Shown here piece by piece: positions 46,785 through 57,421 of a stretch of 64,000 bases of DNA; the first letter of the stretch is position 1, and every line of letters begins with the position of its first letter. The stretch is from assembly GCA_037043235.1 (NCBI GenBank), contig JAWRVZ010000016.1, positions 1,359,001 through 1,423,000 on the forward strand, given 5' to 3'. Origin of the DNA: Rhodeus uyekii (taxonomy: Eukaryota; Chordata; Actinopteri; Cypriniformes; Acheilognathidae). Made by a program: the position numbers and the translations under genes. The notes beneath the pieces are model-generated. The model was not told where the DNA came from, ran no database searches, and saw only the letters and a program-made list of their open reading frames with translations.

Positions 46785-47789
46785 GCTATAGAGCGAACCC
46801 GTATGACGTCACGCGTACCGGTCGCCGCCATATTGGTAGACAAACAAAAGAGCTGAGCACAGAGATATCTGGATCTACAGTGCATAAAAACCATCCCACG
46901 ACACTCAGATGATGCGAGTAATGGTCTGACACCCATAAAGCGCTGCAATTATAAAGCATTATATCCATGTATATTATGTGACTGCTTAAAGGCGGTATCC
47001 AACAGTTTTCCGATAATATATGTAACAATAACTGACCTCTGTTTGGGATTTTTGAGTGTATTTTCTGTAGAAAAACGTCATACTTTAATCTTAGCTTTTC
47101 ATACAGGTGTAGGACATCAATAAACAGTATTTTGCAAGATCTGTTCAGGTAACAAAAGTTTATAAAGATGTTAAATGAAAATATTTTTTGGCCAAACTGT
47201 TGGATACCAACTTTAAAATATACGCAGCGAGAAATCTGCAAGTAAAATTAAATCTGATTCAACAAAGAAAGAAAGTTGGAATGCTTCTATTTTTTCATAA
47301 ACTTTATTGCTTATGAAAACCATTTAAGCTACCTTGGCAGTTGTTACACATCTGTCATTGATGACACAGGACACCACTTCTCGAACCCAGCCACACACTA
47401 GCTGATTGTAAGCGTCAAGTCCTTTGTAACACTGAAGATCTTCGGCTGTATAAGGACTTGGGGTGAAAACCAGATTGTTGAGAACATTAATGTTTGTTGT
47501 GTTCGGTAGAAGATTGACGTCCGTAGACCAGGTCACAATTTCATAAGGATCCTGTCCCTTTATTAACACTATTTTTGCCTCGTACCTGTCTCTTTCAACA
47601 TTCTCAAGCATTCTCAAACATATCTCTATATTTAGTTTCACTCTTATGCTCACTTTTCTCCCTAGATTTACATAAAACGTTTTTTTTTCTGTGATAACAC
47701 TGGCTTTAACTTCACTTCCGCCATGACATCGATTAGAGGTTGTCTACCAAGATGGCGGCTGTCGTAAAACTACATCACGATCTATAGCC
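46785..47789 (-). mobile_element. 1-kb TA-flanked DNA transposon, ISL2EU-like
   Basis: Inverted ends ggctatagagcg... (46785) and ...cgatctatagcc (47789), extending about 60 bp imperfectly with a shared gccgccatnttggtagacaa block, each flanked by TA (46783-46784 and 47790-47791). It carries a truncated YqaJ/SWIM-type ORF and no transposase. As I recall, ISL2EU elements make TA duplications and encode a YqaJ-like exonuclease besides the transposase, so this is probably an internally deleted member. It lies directly at the (TTC)n tail of the SINE3. Confidence 0.6.
47324..47653 (-). pseudogene. fragment of a YqaJ/SWIM-type transposon accessory protein
   Basis: About 109 codons containing LNNLVFTPSPYTAEDLQCYK and LDAYNQLVCGWVREV, which resemble the region before the SWIM zinc finger and YqaJ nuclease in multi-copy fish proteins linked to DNA transposons. 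The frame stops where the SWIM part should begin (TTAKVA then TAA), and no nuclease domain follows, so the protein is truncated. It has no ATG start in frame (GTG at 47653). Function in the mobile element is unknown; a role for the nuclease in transposition is only inferred. Confidence 0.45.
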
Positions 47790-47791
47790 TA

Positions 47792-50700
47792 TTACGACAT
47801 CAAAACAAATGTTAATTATAAATTCCAGAAGGGTTAAATAGCCCACCTTTACCATGGATCTTATCAAAATTACTTGGTCTTCATGCGACGCTTGCAAAAG
47901 ATTTAATTTTGTGCTTATTTTCTCACAATTTCCACGCACTCCGCAGCAACGGACGTTGCGATGACCACTGAGGCTAAATGTGGAAACGATTGTGCATAAT
48001 CACTTCACCTGTATCTTAAGCTGTTGAGGAAAAAAACGATCCATTATGATGAACAAACAAGACAAATAATGCAACAATATTAAACCTTAAGTCTTACAAT
48101 GCGGACTTTAGGCACTGTCGATAACTGAGATGCAAGATGGCGTCTTGCGATGGCAGTTGCGTTTATGAGCGTGAGCGTGAGCCTGAGGTTTGATATGAGA
48201 GGCTTGAAAATATCATTGCATATGTGTGACGGCAAAAATTCAAAACGAAGTTGACTGGCAAATGCTGTGACTTACCAATCAGTATGAAGTATTCCAGAGA
48301 GCCACATGTTTTTAATACACAAGAATCACGTTAATGTGAAATGTTTGAGCAAGTTCTGTGGGTCGGCTATTTTAGGTTAGTAGGTTATGACGCCCATTGA
48401 TAGATAGGGGATTCCAACAATTCATTGATTCCAGAACATATGACAATTTACATGGTTTCACCCAAAGTCACTATAATTACTATAGTATATTATTGTAAAT
48501 TAAAATGTTGCCCTTAGTTTGATTAAGGTTTCATCTCACTGTCAAAAATATTATGCCCAATTAGTAGGCTATCTGTAAATTCTTTAATAATGGTACATTA
48601 AAATACTAAAAGATTTTCTCAAATTTTCCTTGTTCTTCACAAGATCACTCCAAACAAATCTAAACAATAAGCACAAAATCAAAATAATGTATCGGTAGAT
48701 TTCACATGACAATAAGAGCTATTTTCTCAGCACACATGGATTATCGTGCTCTTCAACAGCCTATCAAGTGTTCTGATGGTGTCAGGATAATTTACCCATG
48801 GGAATGTTCATCCACACTTCATTTCATTTGTGTGCTCTGAGCCAATTCTTCTTCTTTTTATTATGTCAAGAGACGTTTCCTCTGTGAACTGTTTTCACAC
48901 CTACCAAAAGATTATTTCCCTCCTTCATTTGCCTTCCCTTCAAAATTTGTTTTGTATCTGGCTGTATCCGGCTTGCACAGGAACATATGAATGCTTTACT
49001 TTCCATATGTCTAATCCAATTTGCCACAAGAAACAAATAAAAGTCCAACTCTGTGGCAGCCATGCATGGAGTAGAAATAGGTTAAACACTTTGCTTGAAG
49101 GCACAACATCAGCTGTCAAAGAAACTGTGACTAGAAGGATTTGAACTGGCAGCAGCCAGAGCTTCAATCTTATTCACTTCTAAATGCTAAAATAGTGCAG
49201 TTTTTCCATCTTGTAAGTGGATATTAAATCAGATTTTTTGAAGTTAATAACAATGTGCTCACTTGTTATGTAGCAGATGTTGGTTTCCTTTCGATGAGCC
49301 TCACATTAATTGGATGGCAGGTGGGGCAATTATATGTTGTTTAGTATTCTGTTAAAAAATTAAAAATTAAAACAAAATGTCGCACCTGTGCCACGTCTAA
49401 TTTCATCACTGACAATTTGTGTCCTAAATACATGCAATGAAATGAAATGTTCACAATTTATATTTTAAAAATTACCAAATTACAGCTCGAAAAAAGACCT
49501 ATTCTGAAAAAATACAATTTTCTTTGTCTGCGCATTCACTGGCTTTCTCAAGCTCTACACTGACACTTGTGTCTGCTTAGTAACAAAATGTGGCAAAATT
49601 TAATAAAACATTATATATATATATATATACCACCCCTTTTAAAGCTTTCAGTATCTACATAATAGAGTGATCTCCAACCATGTCCTCATCAAACCTCTCA
49701 CCTGTATTATAGAGAGAATCACTGACATATGACACTGTTATCTGGTCCTTTTGTGTCAGGACTGAAATGCAGTGGAAATGTTTTACTGGTATTAAGTTCA
49801 TTTTCATGGAAAAGAGGGACTTTGCAATTAATTGCAAGTCATCTGATCACTCTCCTTAACATTCTGGAGTATATGAAAATTGCCATTATAAAACGGAGGA
49901 AGCAGTGGATACTTAATATTTAGTAATTAATATTTGTGTCGTTCTCGAAACCTTTGGCCCTGTCTTTGTATTCATGTCAAACTTTTAGTTCAAACATACG
50001 ATTCTGTCCCACATAATGATTTACTGTAAATATGGATTTGTTCTTTCATCCATAAAAGCCATCTCGGGAGATTGACGTGGCTTTTGTCTAATTCCGCATC
50101 CTCACAGGGGGTTCATCAACACACTGGAGTGGAGGATCTGTCACAGAGGGTTAGAATGGCATACTGTGATAATTGAAGACATCTGCAGAAATGTAAAACG
50201 TGAGCGTTGTAGAAAGACGATGTGGCATAGCTAGCTGTGAAGTGCTGGCAAACCCATTTAAAGCTGAATGAGTGTGATGGTGTGGAAAAACAAGAATCGA
50301 GTGGCTCTGTTTCACTGCCTGCTGTGTCCATTGGATTCATGTTTTAACATCTCACTACCGAATTCCTGCTTCAACGATTCAGTTTATGCTGGTCAAGAAA
50401 TTAATTATGCATCCACAATCATAAAACATACTTTTGTTGCTCAACTACATCTATATGTGTAAAAAAAAAAACATGATAAAACTATCCTGCCACCATGTGG
50501 TGAGAAAAACATATGCTCTCTTTGGTTCGTATTGATTATCTTTATGATGTATAGGCAGATACCAAAAAGAACAGATTTTAGAATCTGTTAATAGATGTTT
50601 AGAGAAAAATTAAATGGCATAAAAAAGTATTTTTTTCCAAGAACGTACATTCCCTTCACCAACATTATTCACAACTGTGTCTCACCACAAAAGTGAAGGT

Positions 50701-51590
50701 TCACTCTTCATAAAACCCACATACTTTATTTATTAAAGGCAGAATGATGACGTCGATCAATGTGATGCCAAATAACATGCCTTAAATCTCGGACAAGATC
50801 TGTAAAAGAGTACATGCAGAAATCTATTCTCTTTTTTTCCATGCACACATTTTTGCTGAAGGAAAACAGTACATTACTATCCAAAGGAACTCAACAAACA
50901 ATGAAGGCAAGGATTTGAATACTCATACAAAAATATGTTTTTTTAAATTGGCAATCACAGTGAAAAACCCTACGACAGATCAACATCTGAATGACTGCTG
51001 AGTTTCTACTCCATTTTAACTTCAAATATCCTTAGAAACAAAATAAGACTTCAATCTTAACATACTATATTATATATTTTTTATTTACAAATGGTGCTTA
51101 AACCTCTGTCGTCTAATCACACAGCAATTCAGGTATCAGTGTATAAACTGTACAAATTGAGAGCCGAAGACACGGCATCAAGGGTCAAAACACACAAGAA
51201 CGTCATATTCAAGTGGATTCACAGTTAAATCTTCACCCAAAATCATTTAAACCTGAAAATGACACCCTCAAAAAACAATTATGAAATGCTACCGTTTTAC
51301 CTTGGAGATGAATTACTAAATTAAAGGTGACCTCATGATTTGACCCCCGCACATTTACTTCATTTACACTTAAACGTTCTTGAAAATTGTTGTACTAATG
51401 ATCCGTACAAGCCAAAGGCACACTTCCCGTGTATAAAACCTGTAACTCTACTCAAACTGGTTTGGGTATTCTTTACACAATTCATTGAGCTACCGATGTT
51501 GGATCGGTCATCTCATTTCCTCATTTTTCTACACACCTGTGTGTAACTGAAGAAAACGGGATTGTTAAGGACAGGACCAGGTGGTGATTT
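47792..51590. other. intergenic downstream of bpnt2, nothing recognised
   Basis: Low-GC DNA with a short (TA)n at 49612-49628. Small ORFs (48830-49144, 49729-49923, 50116-50340) have no family resemblance. The bpnt2 3' UTR and poly(A) site should lie in the right-hand part; AATAAA on the minus strand occurs near 51080. Confidence 0.45.
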
Positions 51591-51591
51591 A

Positions 51592-51860
51592 TTATTGTTT
51601 GTTTTGTTCCCAAGGAGGGAGTCTTTTCACCAATTCCTTGTGATCAGTTTTGATGCTGGCCAGCAGGCCGCCCGTGTTTCCTTCTGACCCCGAGTAATCA
51701 ATCTGTTCTCCGTTCAGAGTTGTCATTTGACCACCAAGAGACTTCAAGATAGCATCACCCGCACAGATATCCCACTTTTTGATATACGTCACGTGGATGT
51801 ACATATCCGCCGTCTCTTGTTCCTCATCAGTGGGCTTTAGAAGAGCCAGTACCTTATATC
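51592..51860 (-). CDS. bpnt2: bpnt2 coding exon 5 (last)
   Basis: 269 nt after a C-rich acceptor (CCCCCACAG). Encodes the last metal-binding motif WDICAGDAIL and the C-terminal helix, ending at TAA (51594-51592). Confidence 0.94.
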
Positions 51861-54800
51861 CTGTGGGGGGGGGGAGAGGACACAAATGTTTTTATTAACT
51901 ATTTTGTACTCAATAAGGAAAAAAACTGTAGAAAGGGATTTGAAATTTTATCCAACTGGAATTGATTGGATTGTGAAAATATTGGGGTGAGAAGAAGTGG
52001 TTGCTATTTGAATCAGACCAGTTATGACTTTCATTAAATATTTAGCTAACTATAAATATTTCTTTTAAATTATAACTACTGAACTATTACAAAAAAAATT
52101 ATACTTTAGAATAAATGCACCAATGAATAGTTCACAATAACACAAGGTCTCCCAAAAATGAAAATTACTATTTAATTCACACTCAATTTATTCCAAATCT
52201 GTATGATTTTCTTTCTTCTGTTGAGCACAACCTTTTGAATGATGTTGGTAACCCAACAGTTGACAGAATGCATTGACTTCCATAGTAGAAAAAAAATACT
52301 ATGGATGTCAATGGAGTCCATCAACTGTTTGGTACCGCCATTCTTTCAAATAACTATTTTTGTGTTCAACAGAAGAAAGAAACTCATTCAGGTTTCGAAC
52401 TAAACTAATCCATATGAACTGAGTGATTTAGTCCAAATTGTCAAAAGAGACACGATTGCTTTATATGACGAGGTTGATGTGAGAGAACCAATGAGGTTCA
52501 TTCTCTTGTTACGCAGAACGTTTGAGCTTCGGCAAGAACCAATGAGGTTCTTTTATTAGACAGTGAATGGATATGAAAGATTATTGAATGTCTTACGGGC
52601 TTGGAATGACATGATAGGGAGTAAATTATGACAATTTTCCTTTTTGGGTGAACTATCTCTTTAACTGAAATGCCTTCATGTAAGAACATTTATATAACAA
52701 AATATATTAAGGTGTAACTGTGTATAAATATATTAACAATTAATTATTGTACTCAATTTGTACAAAAACAGAAATTATATTTTTATACACTACTATTCAA
52801 AAGATTGATGTTTTTAATGTCATTGAAAGAAGTATCTTCTCTTTAATCAGAAGTACAGAAAAAAAAACTGTAGTAATTGTGAAATATTATTACAATTATT
52901 ATGGCAAAGCTGAATTTTCAGCATCAGTCTCCAGTATCATATAATCTAATGATTTGCTGCTCAAGAAACATTTCTTGTTATTATCATCATCAATGCTGAA
53001 AACGCTTGTGCTTCTTAATATTTTTGTGGAAACCATCATACATTTAACAATTTTTGCTGAATAGAAATGTTAAAACAACATTAAACAAGATGTCTTTATT
53101 GTAACCTTTAATTAAAATCTTACTAACCCCAAACATTTGAATGGTAGTGAACATTCTTATTCTAAATAGATTTTCAAAACATTTATTTCAACAGGAGATG
53201 ATGATCTCCCAGAATGCAGTACCTGCGCCTCCTGCTGGTATAATATCCGTATTGTTTCCAAAGGCAGTCTGAATGAAGCTCTTCACCTTGCCAGAGTGAG
53301 AGCGCGAGACGATCACCTTAGGAGAGTTTATGTTGTAGGAAGTACGAGGAAAAACATTGGATCCCTCTCCAACAAAACCCCACGCTGAGGATGAGAACAC
53401 ATGTTTGAGCACCACAGAGTAACTCCAATAAAAACACAACAGTCAGAACAGGACAGTGTCAGATAAAACTGCTGAAATCGTAATTAAAGAAAATTGATCA
53501 GTTAGTAATTTAACAAAAAATTATCTTAAAGTCTCACAGTAGTGTTTATTTACTTGTCCACTTTCTTGTTGCAGAAAATGAACTGTGAAAACTACAAATC
53601 ACTCTTCACAGCATTCCCTAAAATGGCTCCTGGATCCAAAGCAACCTGGTAATCCGGTTTTGAATGTCTGTAAAGGTCAAACAAACACACCTGTGTACCC
53701 AGTGAAAGGTTTGTGGATCACACCTATAACAGGACTCCCATCCACGGCCACACATACCATGGTGGTGACATACTTCCGGAGATTTTCTGTTGAATGCAGA
53801 AACAGGATTGACATCCTGGTACGGCACTTGTGCACCGCAGAAACATAAATCGGTTCCTCCTACTACAACAGCTGAGCTACAAATCCTACATAGAAAAACA
53901 ACGCAAATAATGTGCCAATTCAAGATTATAATATTATTCCTGCTCCTTTCCAGAAATTCCTGCAGTTCAAAGGTGACGGATTTATGGTGATACGACTTAT
54001 AAATATAGTGGCATCAGACCTGTGTATTCCTGAGTGGCGTCCAGTGGATCAATCCACACCGTGATCTTGTCTGCAGGAACCTCCTTCTCTCCAGGGATCT
54101 TGGTCAGAATTTCATCAGGGATGATGTGTGTCCACAAAGTGGCCTCACCCTCTGCATTTGCATGTTCTTCTGAGTTCACCTGCAAACATAAGGAAGAACC
54201 AGACTTTGAAGAGCATTTACACAGCGATTAGGTTACGTAACTTCTCTACAATGCAACCACTTCAACTTCATTTATAATATTCTGTCAGATCTTTTACCCA
54301 TAACTAAAATTATCCATAGGGTGGTGCAACTGCCTGAGAAACTATGCCTTTACTCAATCAACGTCTTTAAATCATTGGCTTTATATTTATCTGTTGCTGT
54401 TTTCATTCATAATGCTTTTGAGACTGCAGTCCTTTCACTCTTGTACCTTTGTTTTATCTGACTTAAAAAAAAATTGGCTTCATATTAAGTCTGTAATGTT
54501 GCGACAAAGCTGAATGGATTGGTTCATGGCTTATAGCTCTTTAACAAAGACTTTTGAAAAATTCCTATGGAAAAAAATACTTAATATACTGTTTCCTAAA
54601 TTGCATACTGTATAGCAGGTACTACATTTAGTTTGAAACTTTGCAACCATTCAAAAAGTACTTTCTATACAGTACGAATGCGTGTAGTATGAATGAAATT
54701 CGGATGTTGTCATTGTTATGTGACAGTGGCGTCACTTCACCTCCATTTATAAATTCTCTTCTGTTGAATTATAGGACAGCTATACAGCTATATATCCATC

Positions 54801-56367
54801 TCTGCAACACGATTTCACCATCCAGACTGGTTCCTCAACTTGGAGTAATCTTTGAGGACCAGTTAACCTTCAAAGACCACATTGCAATGACACTTCGATC
54901 ATGCAGGTTTGCACTTCACAACCGTAGGAGGATCAGGCCGCTCCTAACGGAGCAAGAAATACAACTTCTCTTTGTAGAACGCTGCAGCTCGTCTTGTTTT
55001 CAACAACCCCAAAACTGCCCACGTCACACCTCTCTTCATCTCTCTGCACTGACTCCCACTTGCTGTTAACATTAAATTCAAAGCACTGACGCTTGCTTAC
55101 AGATCTAACACAGGCTCAGCACCTCCTACTTCTACTCGCTACTACATGTCTATTTCTGATTAGCACTTAACCTAATTTAAATATATACAAATCTTCCTTT
55201 ATTACCCCCTTTTCTAGCTGAAATTTTGTATTGTGAGTACTTCCTGTGTACATTGTCTCTTCACAACAAATAGCTTTTTGTACTCCTCAGTTAGCATCTG
55301 CTAAATAAATAAATGTAAATGTAGTAAAGTGTCCATCGAATGAGCACTTCAGAATATCACCAGAAGTACCAGGCACATCTTGGTACTATGAATTCAGACA
55401 TACTACTTTTGTCACATACTGTTTTCGCCTACTATATACAGTATGAAAGTAGGTATATTCAGATGCTTTTGAGAAAACAATGAAGATTAGTTAATAAATA
55501 CATGTATTATATATTGTTAGATTTTTCGCAAAACAACATTCTGTTTTGTCAGGAACTATATCTTCAAGCGCTAAGAATGCCATTTAAAATCAGCTTTAAA
55601 TAGTTGAAACTTTAAATAGCTTCTTCCCTATTGTGTCATATGAGATAGAAACGGCTTTTCGAACAACAATAAATGTAGGGCGGGACTTGGTTTTGTAAAT
55701 CGGGAACTGATTGGATAGTTGGGTGTGAGTGACGTTGCCCTGCCCTCGCGCCATTAAACACGTCATCAGAGAAAAAGGGAGGTGACATTATTTTAATAAC
55801 ACATTATATGAGGGCACACGAATAAATAAATAAAAATACTGATGTGTACGGATAAATTAGCAATGTTTCGCTAAAAAATAAGACTGATTAGATTTCATGA
55901 TGATTTTAACCTTCCGTGGCTATTCACTAGTAGTGAAAGATACACTGTGTACTAGTGCTATATTGCTAGTTTACAATAGCAAAATGACTCATAACTGTGT
56001 ACCTGAGCGGATTATGGTATTTTTGTAAAGTGCAGTCCATCCTCAAGCACAGACCCTGTACCTGTATATAAGGGTAGGTGTTCTTGATCAGGTAGAACAT
56101 CTTGCGGTGGGAGTTCAGATCACCCAGCGTGAGCTTTTCACTGACACCTTCTTTAGTTTTGCCTTTCGACTTCTCCTCCAGCGTGTTGTCCTCCCTGATC
56201 CTCTTCACCTCCCGTCCGCCCTGCACCGCAGCCTCCATGGACAGCGCGAGCAGGTCCCGCAGATCCACTGTCGGCTTCTGTCGGTACGCGGCGAGCCTGC
56301 TCGACAAAACCCCCGCGTACAGGTGATAGATCACGCCGACTCCCAGCAAGCAGAACACGGCTATGCG
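51592..56367 (-). CDS. bpnt2: bpnt2 (impad1), Golgi-resident PAP phosphatase gPAPP
   Basis: Five coding exons on the minus strand: about 56367-56062, 54179-54020, 53786-53691, 53384-53223 and 51860-51592. All have GT/AG borders and consistent phases, giving at least 327 aa (human about 359). A hydrophobic N-terminal segment (IAVFCLLGVGVIYHLYAG) is the type II Golgi anchor. The metal and substrate motifs of the inositol monophosphatase family are present: GD-NSHRKMFYL, EEH, WIDPLDATQEY, SRSHSG, IPAGGAG and WDICAGDAIL. Family knowledge: it hydrolyses 3'-phosphoadenosine 5'-phosphate to AMP in the Golgi lumen, relieving product inhibition of sulfotransferases; loss impairs glycosaminoglycan sulfation and skeleton growth. 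Oddity: no in-frame ATG precedes the conserved anchor, and a BEL/Pao element begins about 150 bp upstream. Confidence 0.92.
52128..52665. repeat. MITE copy interrupted by a second repeat, in bpnt2 intron 4
   Basis: The left end (cacaaggtctcccaaaaatgaaaatt) and right end (tttttgggtgaactatctctttaa) match the aaagggatagttc family in inverted orientation. The segment 52410-52585 interrupts it and resembles the repeat at 29376-29590. Confidence 0.55.
53223..53384 (-). CDS. bpnt2: bpnt2 coding exon 4
   Basis: 162 nt between CCTCAG and G|GTACTG. Encodes SRSHSG and IIPAGGAG. Confidence 0.92.
53691..53786 (-). CDS. bpnt2: bpnt2 coding exon 3
   Basis: 96 nt, phase 1 to phase 1. Encodes NLRKYVTTMVCVAVDG and GVIHKPF, matching the family strand order. 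Confidence 0.92.
54020..54179 (-). CDS. bpnt2: bpnt2 coding exon 2
   Basis: 160 nt, acceptor GTTTGCAG, ends phase 1 at ACAG|GTCTGA. Encodes the EEH metal ligand region and the signature WIDPLDATQEY. Confidence 0.92.
54590..54764. repeat. left half of a repeat split by a LINE
   Basis: Words tactgtatagcaggtactac and gtacgaatgcgtgtagtatg recur, inverted, at 55390-55465 (tatgaattcagacatactac, tactatatacagtatg). The two halves look like one older DNA repeat. Confidence 0.45.
54765..55325 (+). mobile_element. 5'-truncated L2-type LINE fragment in bpnt2 intron 1
   Basis: Translated pieces LGVIFEDQLTFKDHIA, RFALHNRRRIRPLLTEQE and ISLCTDSHLLLTL-like words match the C-terminal part of fish non-LTR reverse transcriptases. 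The 3' end agcatctgctaaataaataaatgtaaatg is the characteristic L2-like terminus. The 5' part is missing and frames are broken, so it is dead. It is antisense to bpnt2. Confidence 0.7.
55326..56061. other. bpnt2 intron 1, right part
   Basis: Contains the right half of the split repeat (to about 55470) and another dispersed-repeat-like block (gggcgggacttggttttgta, 55680-55699). No exon recognised. Confidence 0.4.
56062..56367 (-). CDS. bpnt2: bpnt2 coding exon 1, start unresolved
   Basis: Family similarity begins at about 56364 (IAVFCLLG) and runs to the donor CAG|GTACAG. Upstream the frame stays open only to a TGA (about 56428) and contains no ATG. The family's short conserved leader before the anchor is not recognisable. 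The sequence GGTGCTGACAG|TAGAGAGC just upstream could be an acceptor for a missing exon, or the 5' end may be rearranged or contain an assembly error. Confidence 0.8.
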
Positions 56368-56519
56368 CTCTCTACTGTCAGCACCACAATCACAAAGAGC
56401 TTCACGCAGGGGTTTTCTTCAATAACTGCACACATATGAGTGTAACAAGACACAAAATAATAGGATTAATCATAAAAATAGGGAAAAGTATAAAGATAAG
56501 TCAATAGACACATTACGAG

Positions 56520-57385
56520 TGTTAAAGAGGAGGTCAGTATCGCCATCTGCTGGATAACTTTACTGCCATCCAACCAATGTACTAACAAGCCGACGTAGTG
56601 ATCATGCCCTGATCACGCTATCACAGCCCGATCACGCTGACGGACAGCCAATCACACCATAGCATTGGTCCAATGACAGTGTGCAGAACTTTCTAGCTTT
56701 GTTTCGCCTTATAGTTGAGAGACGGTTCGTGTGGTGTTGTTCTCCTTATTTCCTGTCAGAGTTGTGTGCGTTAATGACTCAAAGTAAGTGTTTATTCATC
56801 ATATAAATATATCGCTGTTGCTGCTGATCAAGATTAGTCGCTGAGTTGTTTATATGTCAGATAGAGAAATGCACGAAAGACCCGCGGCTCCGCACAACGG
56901 TTGTTGTGGAAACGGTATTACGTTATGTATACTTATACTTATGTTTATGCTGTTGTAGTATATTTCCGCCTAATACTGTTAGTTAGATTAGATGTATGAT
57001 GAATCAGTCAAATGTACACTTTAATGTATATTGATCTGTATGCATGTAGATTTGGTTCACGAATCTAATAAGTTTGAGGATTCACATTATTTATGTATAA
57101 TGTGTTAAAGTGCCATGTAGTTTTACATCTGTTATGTTATCTAGTAATTTGCATGTGGTAATTTTATGTTATCCTAGAATCACTTAATTTATGTCATTTA
57201 TTTCTTCTTTCCTTTGTTTAGACCACACACACATACACAAGCCCATAAGTTACCATCTATGGCAATGTAACCAGTGAACTTGATGGACATTAAAGTCATT
57301 CAAATGGGTTCTCTGTCTCCGTGTCTTTACCGACACACCATGGCGATGACCAAGTCTACTTAATAACCAGTCCACCTTCACTACA
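56520..57385 (+). repeat. 5' LTR of the BEL/Pao element
   Basis: Begins TGTTAAAG and ends ACTACA. U3 contains three near-repeats of gatcacgct/gatcatgccc (56600-56640) and several CCAAT boxes in both orientations (56646-56682), a plausible promoter. The exact right edge (57385) is set by the TACA end and the primer site 5 bp later. Confidence 0.8.
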
Positions 57386-57390
57386 AAATT

Positions 57391-57408
57391 TGGTCCTTCG
57401 AGCCGGAT
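57391..57408 (+). other. primer binding site, complementary to tRNA-Tyr 3' end
   Basis: TGGTCCTTCGAGCCGGAT is the reverse complement of the tRNA-Tyr 3' end (ATCCGGCTCGAAGGACCA), as I recall it from vertebrate tRNA-Tyr. It starts 5 nt after the LTR. Confidence 0.75.
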
Positions 57409-57421
57409 CCAGGTCATTACC

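Noticed and set aside
47324..47653. Exon of a host gene
   Set aside because: It lies between the inverted ends of a TA-flanked element and belongs to a multi-copy transposon-associated family; no ATG and a premature stop.
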